NCBI GenBank assembly: GCA_002118135.1
Contig: BDIU01000099.1
Location: 434,001-498,000, forward strand
DNA: 64,000 nt
Source of the DNA: Trebouxia sp. TZW2008
Lineage: Eukaryota; Chlorophyta; Trebouxiophyceae; Trebouxiales; Trebouxiaceae
Reading direction: 5' to 3'
The translations under genes and the position numbers were made by a program. Shown here piece after piece: positions 55,501 to 64,000 of this stretch (position 1 is the stretch's first letter; every line of letters begins with the position of its first letter). A model generated the notes under the pieces. That model had not been told where the DNA came from. It saw only the letters and a list, made by a program, of their open reading frames with translations, and did not search any database.

Positions 55501-56473
55501 CTTGCATGCTGAAGACCACCTATGAGTACAGAGACTGTCAATGCGATGCTAGACAGCACCGACTGCTTTTTTGCACCACGTTTCACTGACATTTACGCAA
55601 GGTCATCTGAGTACAGGCAATCTTGATCAATATTATGATACAATATAATAATACAATGCTCACAAGCACAGACTGCTTGTTTGCGCCGTCATTACACTGA
55701 GCTTGAGAAAGTTGCCCCTGAACATGGCATCGTCAACTGGCAGCTGCTCGTCTTGAGAAGAGACTCCAACATAAAAGGAATCATTGTAAGCCACACCAGA
55801 GGCTGTGATGACTGCATGAGGCTGATCATCCGCTAATGTGCACCACTGCAGCTCCCCAGTGCTAAGAGTGAGGCCTGCAGATGCACAATCAATGCGAAAT
55901 GATGCAGTTCGATGAATCGAACAGAATATGCTGCAGGCAGGCATCAACGGTCGTACCTAGAACGTAAGGCAGGCCACCGACAGCGATGGTGGGAAGCGAA
56001 GTGGCGATCACGATCAAGTCTGAACCAGCTAGAGCAGGCGTCGTGCGTGAGACGCTGGTCAGCAAAACTTCGTCGGTGACGTTGCCGTCAGACGGTCGCT
56101 CGCACAGCGAGCTGAGCACGTATTCGCCGACTAACTTTTGCCACTGCACTTCCCCGGTCTGGCTGTTCAAGGCATATAGCTGCCCAGCCCACGTTGGAAA
56201 CACGACAGAGTTGTTGTGTACGAAAGGCGACGCGGAAACGGCCCCTAGCACGGATTCGACCCACGCGACGCTGAGATTGCCAACGCTCTGCTGATTGACA
56301 AGCGCTGAGGCGCTTGCAGAGCGAGTGTTGTTCAAGTTGCCGCCCCACGATGGCCACGCCTCAGTGGCGTCGAGAGTTGCAGCGCAATGCACAGATCCAA
56401 CAGCATATAGCCAAAGCTGCAGGGCAACCCAGAGGCCTGACGATGCAGCCACTCGAGACCGCCTTGCAATCAT
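49527..56473 (-). CDS. Secreted PQQ beta-propeller dehydrogenase (polyvinyl alcohol dehydrogenase-like)
   Basis: Exons (minus): 56473-55957, 55874-55696, 55310-55197, 54620-54516, 54162-54023, 53555-53403, 52537-52446, 51993-51906, 51419-51284, 50747-50564, 49648-49527; 609 residues, all phases match. The signal peptide ends near SVHCAATL. Repeated beta-propeller blades of PQQ type follow: WPSWGGNLNNTRS, LYALNSQTGEVQWQK, LTLSTGELQWCT, VYVATGNNY, ILALDLETGDINWSVQLG, FAFAVDPETGERVWATAVGP, LWAALDAATGRILWETP, LFALNTTDGTIL. The order and the GVDADFAQAPML and VGPGGYLGGAMFG segments fit quinoprotein alcohol dehydrogenases without a cytochrome domain. Substrate and need for PQQ are inferred. A shorter ending at 50529 is possible if the last intron is retained. 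An in-frame ATG 16 codons upstream (56521) exists, but 56473 gives the better signal peptide. Confidence 0.85.
49700..49765 (-). repeat. Upstream copy of the last PQQ-gene exon start
   Basis: In minus sense this reads GYDLANDSVPVSVSAET, against GYDLANGSMPVPVDVQT at the start of exon 49648. The acceptor cag is replaced. Together with 49420-49505, the exon again has start copies upstream and end copies downstream. Confidence 0.8.
49875..49930 (-). mobile_element. LINE 3' tail fragment
   Basis: In minus sense: cgcctgacggcg hairpin, gtagac, then a short spacer and a T tract. This matches the end of the element at 20960-21525 (cgcccgacggcg, gtagac, T tract). It is probably a severely 5'-truncated copy in the last PQQ intron. 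Nearby, gtctgcatggacatcaacag is repeated three times (49966-50020). Confidence 0.5.
50840..51175 (-). repeat. Two downstream copies of the PQQ LWAALDAATG exon
   Basis: In minus sense, 51175-51090 reads LWAALNAATSRILQEPSSP, and 50965-50840 reads TTLHGLWAAFAAATGKVLLE. The true exon 51419-51284 has LWAALDAATGRILWETPSP. The first copy keeps a donor-like gcagtgagacc. Both have lost the acceptor-side part or the frame. Confidence 0.88.
51440..51560 (-). repeat. Upstream copy of the PQQ LWAALDAATG exon
   Basis: In minus sense it reads SPAPVLESSAGSPNTTLHRL, then WVTLNTAVITL, compared with SPAPVLEPSPGSPNTTLHGL in the true exon 51419-51284. It breaks before the RILWET part. Confidence 0.88.
52270..52402. 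repeat. Tandem duplication of about 66 bp
   Basis: Two units sharing gcatcacagcaagatgcagc and tatacacagca, preceded by gcaggccaac, lie in the PQQ-gene intron 51994-52445. Confidence 0.85.
52895..53065. repeat. Dispersed noncoding repeat, copy 4
   Basis: It contains caatgtaagggcatttttga, gaccaatcactgcattctgg, aaggacaattttggga and gttgttacaaagagaag, matching 16875-17070 closely and 7075-7200 and 33080-33260 more loosely. It lies in a PQQ-gene intron. Confidence 0.6.
53225..53335 (-). repeat. Downstream copy of the PQQ exon end (VDADFAQAPML)
   Basis: In minus sense it reads EVDADFAQAPMLAYIPS, against GVDADFAQAPMLTYIPS at the end of exon 53555-53403. It lies about 150 bp downstream in gene sense. 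The donor gtgagt has become tgcaag. Confidence 0.88.
53690..53785 (-). repeat. Upstream copy of the PQQ exon start (GVDLSDP)
   Basis: In minus sense it reads SGVDLSDPNKLLFGKV, against SGVDLSDPDELVFGRV at the start of exon 53555-53403, including a version of the gcag acceptor. It then diverges. Confidence 0.88.
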
Positions 56474-56926
56474 TCTGCTTGGCTGCAGATAGCTGCACAG
56501 ATGCAGCGGCTGTGAATGCACTGCAATCGCACAGCCGTCGCATGAAGATCGTTGCGCGCCTTACAGGCACGACATCACGCAATCTTGACGTCATCGCGAA
56601 CTTCGGCGGGGTTTCAGCGCATAGTCTCGGTGCTTGGCGGGACTCAAAGTTTGAAGAGTGATCATCGTGGATCGAGCTGTGACTAAAAGCGTTGCGCACA
56701 TGTCGCTATCGCACGTGACTGCAGCGCTTGCCTTGCCTATCGCCACAAGAAACGCACTTTGCAGCGAAGCAAAACACTCGCCCGACTCAAGCTCGTGGAA
56801 TCTTGCCGTGCCTGCGAGGCGTCATCAGGGCATGGCAAAATTGCATCTTCTTGCTAAGGCTTTACGACTGATCTGAGACACGCTTAGCATATCTTGGCTG
56901 AGAGCTGAGTGTCAGGCTCGGTCACG
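56474..56926. promoter_or_regulatory. Divergent intergenic region (PQQ gene / GST)
   Basis: The two start codons are about 450 bp apart and face away from each other. The region is richer in CpG than its flanks. Open frames on both strands (such as 56314-56661 plus) overlap the first PQQ exon and are shadows. A shared promoter is inferred from position only. Confidence 0.4.
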
Positions 56927-59900
56927 ATGAATGGCGCCCTGCTAAACCGACCAGTGCACGCCTACCTGCGACCATGCCTAGGGCGCGCACCATTCAGACA
57001 AGCCATACGGTGTCCAGTCGCCTCGCACAGACCTCGTTCAAGGCTACAGCGAGTATGTCCGTGCGCCACTGCCACTACGGAAGATGTCGAGGAGGTGCAA
57101 GAGAGCTCCAACGCGGGAAGGAAGGTCTCTCCGAACCCTGGCGAACTCATGAGCTGGGAGCAAATCGGGGAAAGTGCAGGCACAGATGTCCTCAAAGGCT
57201 ATCAGTTGTTGGATCAGTCTCCTAACGTGGGGCAACCCAGGACGGCTCCTACTCGTGTGCTGCCTGCGGAGGAGTCAACAACTACAGACAAGCCAGTTTT
57301 GCTGTATAGAGATACCAATGCTTGGTGCCCATTCTGCGAGCGGGTGTGTGCTATATATCACTTGCAAGCATGTACTCTCTGTATCTATCTAAATACGCAT
57401 GCCAGTTAGGCTCAAAGGCTTTGCTAGGTATAGTCACCAAGCAACTGCCTCTGAGCAATCCAGGTTTCCCTTTGAGCAACCCTTTGAGGCGACATGTTTG
57501 CTATGCTACAGTCCCCACTGCCTGCTGATGCGATGCAATCAAAGGCTGGTGTGTTTCTCACTTGTACTTTGTCTACTCACCGACACAAAATACAATGAAC
57601 GAAGCAAATAAAGCAGATATGACAAGCACTGCAGTGCCTGCCTGCAGGTCTGGTTTGCCTTGGAAGAAAAAAACATATCTTACGATACAGTGTTGATAAA
57701 TCTGCAAGACAAGCCAGAATGGTACAAAACCATGATCCCCACACAGTTAGTGCCTGCAGCCAAAATCAATGGCAAGCTGGTATATGAGTCGTATGACATC
57801 ATGATGGTATAGTTCAATCTGCAATGTTTGATAATTCATTTAGGATTCCATGCTTGAGACCCTTCTGCTTGCTGTGCTACGAGTCACAGAGAAGTATTGC
57901 TTTTCACTTCGCGTTTTGTGCTGTGGCTGATTCTGCTTTTGACCAAGATGGAGCAGCAGAGCTGATACATGCGCAACATTGCTATCAAATGCACCTCGCT
58001 GAGCTGGTTTGCTTTGCTTGAGCAGTGCCAATGTTATGCTGACTTTTCTTTCACATCACAGCCATTTTTTTGCAAGCTGCTTCTGCTTACAGATGCTTGT
58101 TTGATAATGTCTGAAGGCCTGTTGAGCATGCAAATTGATTGCTGCTTTGTTCCACCTCAGCGTCGTAAACTGTTGCTACAGGAGCTTGAGAGCCAGTTTC
58201 CAGAGCCACCATTGTTGCCCAGCAATTCAGATCTGCGTGAGGAAGTGGAGGAGGTGTGCAAGCAAGCCTCAGGTAGCTGACTCATTTGCCGTCTGCAATC
58301 TTGCATCTTTCAATTATCTCTGCTGCAAGCAGGCGCCAGTCCCTCGCGCCCACCTCAACTAAAAGGCTGTCACCATAGTTGCAACATGAAATAGAAAGTG
58401 CAGCCACACACTGCGCAGCGTGGCTTGCCCAGGCTTTTGCTGCGTTTGCTGATATTGCAGAGATGGTTCAGGGGCTGCAGTCATATGTTTCATAATTGAG
58501 CATCTTTCAATGGCAACAGCACCATGGCAGGCTGGTGTTGAGACACGCGCAGGATGCTCACTCATTTGTTCTTTGCTTAATACACTGAATTGCACTAGAT
58601 ATTCAGCAGTTCTGGCAACTGTGCATGCAGCGTCGGAATGCTGCCAGGGCAAAATACATATTTCATGTCAGACATCAAGAAGGCTTAAGATGGTGAGACT
58701 GGCAAAAGTCTACTGCAGTCTGGGATCCTGCCGTGGTACCTCAACTTGATGTATGGACTGACTCTGTGCTTTGCTTGGGCCCTGGAGGGTTCCGTCTGTC
58801 GCAAGCATTATTGCATTCAATGCTGACATTTCATGCTGACCAGCTTGTATGCCAATGCATGCCTGTTGTAGCAGACGTGCAGGTGTTGCAAAATACAGGT
58901 CAGGCTGTTGTGCACACCTCTTACAAACAATTCAGTCACACATGAGTACAGAAGAAAAGCAAGAATGGGCTGCTCCATCCAGTTTCTCAAGTGGCGTGAC
59001 GTTTGCGGAAGGCTACATGCCCTCTGCTGTCAACTGCCAGACACATCAGAAGAGTCAACTTGGGCGCCCTGAAGCATGCTGCCCAAGCGCAAACAAGCTT
59101 CTCTTGTATGGCTGCAGAGGTTTCTTCTGCAAGCACCTGGCCAGCAGAATGAAAAATTGAGAAAACCCAGCTGATGAGCAGAGAGCGCAACACGCTCATG
59201 AGCTTCTGTGCCTGAGGTTCTGTTTCGTGCGTGCAGATGTGTCATCTGCTGGCTACAAGTATCTAGCAGAATGAGCTGTCGAGAAAATCTCAATGGTGAA
59301 CAAAGTGTGCAAGACGCCTTTTCCAAGTACGCATTAGCTTTTGTTGCCTGTGAGTCTGTTTCATGTTTGCAGAAGTCTCATCTGTTGGGCACAAGTACCT
59401 GGCCAGCAGAATGAAGAACAAGCAGAACCCAGATGATGAGTAGAGTGCGCAAGATACCTTCTCAACATGCTCATGAGCTTGTGTTGCCTGAGCTTCTGTT
59501 TCAGGTGTTCAGAGGTCTTGCCTGTACGTTTGCGAATGTTTGTACTTACCTGCAGATGTGTCATCTGCTGGGTACAAATACCTGGCAAGCAGAATGAAGA
59601 ATAAGGAAAACCCAGATGATGAGCAGAGTGCGCAAGACGCCTTCTTGCTGCAGCTGGATAGCATGGAGAACCAGCTGGGCAAACATTCTGGCCCCTACAT
59701 GATTGGGTAAGTCCAGCAGACATTGTCCACTGTTCTGCAATGGAGCGTTTTGCAGCTAACATGTCCAAAGTAGCTGGTCTTGGAGTTTGATTCTGGTGAC
59801 ACTCAAACGCACTGCTTTGGGGCAGGGACTTGAGTCTGTTTCTGGTAACAGTCAGCTTCAGACTCACGGTGCTAATACTCTGCGGGACTTCAGTCAGCCT

Positions 59901-62128
59901 GCAGACATTGTGCTTTGTTCTGCAACTGAGCGCTTTGAAGTCGACATGGCTCCAAGTCACACTTCCTGTGCTGTGGCGCACGGAATTCAGTCTGGCAGAC
60001 ATTGTACACTGTTCTGCCATCGAGCGCTTTGCAGCTAACATGCCCAAAGGGGCCTTGTGTTGACCTGAATCTGGTCATCTGAATCACCTGCTGCGTGGCA
60101 TTCAAGTTATTGTGCTTGTGCCGTGGTGCAGGGACTTCAGTCTGGCAGACATTGTACCTTGTTCTGCTATGGAACGCTTTGCAGCCAACATGCCCAGGGT
60201 AGCCAGCCTGCAGCTGAAGGGTCACACATCACATTTGTTGTATCAGGTTTAGACTGGCCTTAGCACGCCTTTCTCAATATTTGGACTTGACATCCCAGTG
60301 TGAATGCTGTGTAGGGACTGCAGTCTGGCAGACATCGTTCATTGTTCTGCCATGGAGCGCTTTGCCGCCAACGTGCTCAAGGTAGCTGGCCTGCAGCTGA
60401 AGGGCCACATTCGGCACCCAAAATCATGGTGTCGGTGCTTGGCACAGATACTTCTGATGACAGTCAGCCTCAGACTCATGGTTCTAGTGCTGTGGTGCAG
60501 GGATTTTAGTCTGGCAGATATTGTACACTGTTCTGCAATGGAGCGATTTGCGGCCAACATGCCCAAGGTAGCTGGCCTGCAACTGAAGGGCCACACACGC
60601 TACCCCAACATCTCCCGATGGTACAGCGTTATGGACTCAAGACCAGCATATCAGAAGGTCAAGAGTGATGACACCACACTGAATCTGGTCATCAGGTACG
60701 CAGCAGGATGTGAAAAGCAGCACTGACAGGATTTGAACATTGAGGTGTTGACTTGATAGTCAATCCAGCATCACCAGGCAATGCACTCCTGACAAGCATG
60801 GTAGACTGCGCTGTGCTCATTGCATGGTTGCATGCGCTGTGCTGCACCCTCTGGAAGCACACGGAACTGTATCAGCGCTGGCAAGATTGATATGGACAGC
60901 ACGACCTGATGCCTGTGTGACTGTTTGCAGGAAAAGTGTGTGGTAGCCCAATCGCGTATGCTCCGCCTGTGACTGCTTTTGACAGCACAGGACAATGCCT
61001 AGGGCTGTCAGGACAATATGGACAGGACAATCTGATGGACGTCTTTCTTGTACTGCAGGAAGGTGTTTGGCATTCCAATGGCATATGCTCCACCCGTGAC
61101 TGCCTTCGTGCAGCTGGGCAGGAAGGAGGCAGCAGCCAAACTCAGCAGCAACAAGGATGTTGTGCGAGCAGGTATGAAGCTGCCTGGACCCATCATGCTG
61201 CTGCCGATGCTGTAGTCCATGTAAGGCATGACTCCATACTTTTCATGCTGCTGGCAAAACAATCAAAAAGCTGCTTGTCGTACGGCTGAGAGCCATTATG
61301 CTGCTGGCAGAACAATACAAAACCTGCAATAATGAGCTGCTGCTGGGCTGCAGACATTGTGAGGCGCAGTGGAGTTTTGCGCGGCCATGACAGCACCACT
61401 GGCAGTTCTAATGGCTCTGACCAGGCCACATCAGTGCCTCAAGGCGTGCAAGACGCAGTTGACCATGCCATGCGACGACTAGCCAACTACCTCTTGACAG
61501 GTATGAACAGATCATACAGCTGAATGTGGATCGTCACAATGTACTGAAGGTACTATTTGAGTAATGATTCTGTAGTAATTCATGGCACAAACGGCTCCAA
61601 CGGCTCTGACCAAGCCACATCAGTGCCTCAAGGTGTACAGGATGCAGTTGAAAATGCCATGAGACGGCTAGCCAACTATCTGTTGACCGGTATAGATATG
61701 TCTTTTAGTTGCACTAGGCTTTGCTTTACTGCGCTGAACACAGAGCAAATTGCAAAAATTGGTGAAATTTGTTCAGCATGTCTGCCAGATGTCACGCTTC
61801 ACGGCACACAGGGTTTAGTACTTTGTCACAACTGCATGTAGAGTGGTTGTCAAGCTTGCAGTTATGCAAATGAATCCCACAGCATGTGATTGAACTGGTG
61901 ACAGCCTGTGTGGAAGTTTATCAGCTAAGCTAACAAAGTATCAAGCCTTAGTTCTCCTGAGTTGCAGGCGAACCTGGGCCAAGGCATGAAGAAGCTGAAG
62001 CACGGGCCATTGGCGCTGCTGGAATGGCATATTTTGCTAACAGGGCCTCAGCACCTCGAGATTTGTCTGCCAATGCTTGCAATGAACTTCGAGAAGCATG
62101 CTTAGCAGTTGTGAGAGATTCATATTGA
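56927..62128 (+). CDS. Glutathione S-transferase, plastid-targeted, with C-terminal extension
   Basis: Exons 56927-57343, 57648-57806, 58182-58272, 59556-59706, 60501-60695, 61059-61171, 61354-61500, 61968-62128; 477 residues, all phases match. An Arg/Ala-rich leader of about 60 residues suggests a transit peptide. The GST N-domain has LLYRDTNAWCPFCERVWFAL with a Cys-Pro-Phe-Cys site and the substrate-side QLVPAAKINGKLVYES with its cis-Pro. The C-domain has GPYMIGGDFSLADIVHCSAM and NISRWYSVMDSRPAYQ. The CPFC site is like omega/lambda-type or glutaredoxin-like GSTs, which act in thiol transfer and dehydroascorbate reduction rather than conjugation. The last 130 residues (KVFGIPMAYAPPVTAF, VQDAVDHAMRRLANYLLTG) form an extension beyond the usual GST fold. 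The exon used at each array is the only complete one. Confidence 0.85.
59100..59500 (+). repeat. Three upstream copies of GST exon 4
   Basis: Before exon 59556-59706 lie copies at about 59117-59200, 59235-59330 and 59369-59470, spaced 120-185 bp. Each begins with a form of tgcagatgtgtcatctgctg and contains ctggccagcagaatgaa. Each also has stops or indels, such as aaaaattgagaaaacccag and gatgatgagtagagtgcgc. Confidence 0.9.
59710..60420 (+). repeat. About five upstream copies of GST exon 5
   Basis: Copies of the first 60-100 bp of exon 60501-60695 (DFSLADIVHCSAMERFAANM) lie at about 59710, 59887, 59990, 60130 and 60314. The true one starts at 60501. The period is 100-190 bp. The 60130 and 60314 copies stay open through GLQLKGH-like sequence, keep gcag-like acceptors, and include gggtagcc or aaggtagc at the internal position. 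The earlier ones are more decayed. Confidence 0.92.
60925..61000 (+). repeat. Upstream copy of GST exon 6
   Basis: tttgcaggaaaagtgtgtgg followed by atcgcgtatgctccgcctgt copies the start of exon 61059-61171 (RKVFGIPMAYAPPVTAF). It carries an inserted base that shifts the frame before IAYAPPVTAF. The spacing is about 120 bp. Confidence 0.88.
61560..61700 (+). repeat. Downstream copy of GST exon 7
   Basis: This repeats most of exon 61354-61500. It reads NGSDQATSVPQGVQDAVENA then MRRLANYLLTG and ends with a donor-like ccggtatag. It stays open and in the same phase, differing from the true exon at only a few residues. It lacks the acceptor-side part (DIVRRSGVLRGHDS). Confidence 0.9.
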
Positions 62129-62724
62129 GATCGCGGGGTAGATCGTGTCAAAGAACTCTTATTTGATACTGCTTTCTGTTCCGCTTGTTTAGGCTGCTGG
62201 CCTGCTGCTGTGTTTGTTGTGCAGTGAAATGGCTCTTGAGGCACTTAAGACTGCAATGAGCAAACATCGTGCTTTAGGATAAGCGTTTTGGCTAGCAGCA
62301 GGGTTGAACTGTACATCGCACAGATGCAATGCTATCAGATTTTGTTCAAGTTTCAGTATCTTTTGTCCGATGGTCTAGATCTGCTGGTGGCAGCTATCAA
62401 GCTTTGCTTGCAATGAATAAAGGCTGGCAGCAAGTCAAAACGACCGCAGTCACATTGATTGCAAGGCATGCATGCTGCATGTCTGCTGCTGGACCCGTCT
62501 CAGCTACCATCTTTGGTACTTGACTCAAAAAGCTGGGCTGAGTGGCTCCAATGATCAATAATGAGGCTCTTGCTGCAGACTGCTCCAATCTGCAATATTG
62601 TGCCATTGGCAGCGGCATTGTCCAGGTGCTCATAGCCATACCAGCTTGCTGACATTGGCTGTCTGTAAATGTGCATGATGCTGTGGATCAGATATTCTCA
62701 GTGTCTGCAGGAGGCCCTGTTGCA
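62129..62724. other. Convergent intergenic region
   Basis: It lies between the 3' ends of the GST and the glycosyltransferase. No gene is supported. The plus frame 62329-62523 and minus frames overlap without family features. Confidence 0.5.
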
Positions 62725-64000
62725 TTAGGATTGTGTAGCTTGCTCTTGTCGCCAAAGATCATGCTGGTATGTGGCAAAGATCTGCTGGCTGATCGAGATG
62801 ATGCTGTGTAACTCTGGAAAGTAGCCCAGCGGAATTGCCAGCATGCTGTGATCATCTGAGCTGGAGGTTGAAGGGCAAGAGCAGGATGAGAAGTAGGTTG
62901 CACTCTGAGCTGAAGTGTGAGGGGTTTTGGCTGAGACTGGTGCAAGGGCAGGAGGAGAGTTGGTGATATTGGGCAGAGAAGAAGAGGAACAGCACCCTTG
63001 TGCAACCGTGACGTTCACGCCAGCAGCAGGGTAGTGTGTTGCCATGCCGCCTGCGCCGTATTCCAGCTCAAAGAACTGAACACCTGCTGGCCGGCGCCAA
63101 GAATGTGACAGAGGTGTGGTCACAAACATGGGATTGAGCACGAGCGGGCTGCCAGGGTTGAATTTAGCGCCATGCTCGACCCTATGGTAAAATGCTGAGG
63201 CATTGGCAAAATCAGGTTGCACAAAACCAGCTGCAGGCCTTCTGGCCGTTTCCATGGCGTCAGGCCTAACTGAGGACCATACTTCATTTGATTGTACTGG
63301 CTGGCTTTGTTGGCTAGAGCAAATGCCAGACGGTATGTGTCTTTGTCACCATGCATTCTGGGATAGAAGAAGTCAGAGTTGGCTGTGACAAACCACAGCC
63401 AGTGCAGAACTTCAGCGTGCTTTTGCCTGTGTACAGACAATAGCCCTAAATGCTGCATGGGGCTTTGAATGCGTATAGCAAAGAGACTGCCATTCAGCTG
63501 CATAGGCATCTAGCGTATGGTGGGGTCATACCTGTTGAGCATAATTTGGCCACTTTCAGCTGCTAGGAATGCTTCATTGTCCTGCCAAGGAGGCGATAAT
63601 TCAAACATCTCATAGACAAAGGGGTCCAGGCCATTGATGTTGGCATCTGACCAGAAAATGTTGCCATATTGCAGAAATTTTGCTGACTGAAACAAAGCTG
63701 ACGGGTCTACAACAGGCATACTGTCTGAGTCTAAGCAGAGCAGCTCAGAGAATGAGCTGTGAATGATGGCAAAGGCTTTGACAGCCCAGCCTGTTAGAGC
63801 AAAGTCTGACTTGTATTCCAATGGCTGGACAGCAGACAAATCTACAAGTTTCACATTGCTCATCTCCTGCACATGCACCCGCAGTGACGCAGTGATCAAA
63901 GCCTTTGCAGTCTGTGGATCACCCTCACCTCAAACAGAGCTGTGTGATATGCGTCCATCTCATGCTGACCAAAGAAGGCCACCTCGATTGGCAATTGACA
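62725..64000 (-). CDS. GT71-like alpha-mannosyltransferase, 5' partial
   Basis: Visible exons (minus): 64000-63929, 63866-63532, 63426-63283, 63238-62725, giving 354 residues; the gene continues beyond the right edge. Features of MNN1-type Golgi mannosyltransferases: LPIEVAFFGQHEMD, the DxD-like ELLCLDSDSMPVVDPSALF, GNIFWSDANINGLDPFVYEM, AAESGQIMLNRQKHAEVLHW, FFYPRMHGDKDTYRLAF, and GFVQPDFANASAFYHRVEHG. These enzymes add mannose from GDP-mannose in the Golgi, here probably to cell-wall or secreted glycans. The frame changes near 63260. A 44-nt GT-AG intron (63282-63239) restores it and fits the phases. An indel is the alternative. The C-terminus has a Ser/Pro-rich stretch and a family-divergent tail. 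Confidence 0.8.

Noticed and set aside
56314..56661. Plus-strand frame of 115 codons
   Set aside because: It overlaps antisense with the first PQQ exon, which has a signal peptide and propeller sequence. I found no independent evidence for it.

Overview
This window looks like nuclear DNA of a green alga (Chlorophyta). A trebouxiophyte-like lineage is my guess, but the sequence does not settle it. The genes are dense with GT-AG introns, acceptors mostly read TGCAG, and exons are short. The proteins are of plant or algal type: plant-style TH1/TH2 thiamin enzymes, a ZIFL-like MFS carrier, an organelle-type malic enzyme and a glutathione S-transferase with a transit-peptide-like leader. No bacterial operon structure, rRNA or tRNA gene was recognised. 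I chained the exons by hand, requiring both splice signals and matching codon phase. Most models close without a phase conflict.

Layout. 1-18459 (+): one long gene joining TenA, HAD phosphatase, ThiD and ThiE domains; its 5' end lies outside. 18460-24063: gene-poor, with a foldback element, a microsatellite, a LINE-like 3' remnant and a third copy of the foldback arm. 24064-26914 (+): MFS transporter. 27413-29146 (-): secreted thioredoxin-like protein with a CxxS site. 29901-34031 (-): LCMT-like SAM methyltransferase. 34567-42328 (+): malic enzyme, divergent from the methyltransferase. 43320-44030 (+): intronless TVP38/TMEM64 (VTT) membrane protein. 44537-48093 (+): NUDT14-like UDP-sugar Nudix hydrolase. 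49527-56473 (-): secreted PQQ beta-propeller dehydrogenase of the polyvinyl-alcohol-dehydrogenase type. 56927-62128 (+): glutathione S-transferase, divergent from the PQQ gene. 62725-64000 (-): GT71-like mannosyltransferase, its 5' end outside.

The most striking signal is not a gene. In the thiamin, methyltransferase, malic enzyme, Nudix, PQQ and GST genes, individual exons sit next to tandem series of partial, decayed copies of themselves lying in the neighbouring introns. Each unit usually takes in intron sequence plus one edge of the exon. Typically one copy (the last or the first) is intact and in phase; the rest carry stops, indels or lost splice sites. A few remain open with a usable donor. 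I count more than 15 such arrays. They account for much of the intron length. One intron (11886-15548) also carries a roughly 400-bp tandem array whose minus strand still reads as coiled coil.

Functionally the genes look like unrelated housekeeping neighbours: thiamin phosphate synthesis, transport, carbon metabolism, nucleotide-sugar turnover, thiol chemistry and secretory-pathway glycosylation. They do not form an obvious pathway cluster. Gene boundaries, intron phases and all functional names rest on reading the sequence without any database search.
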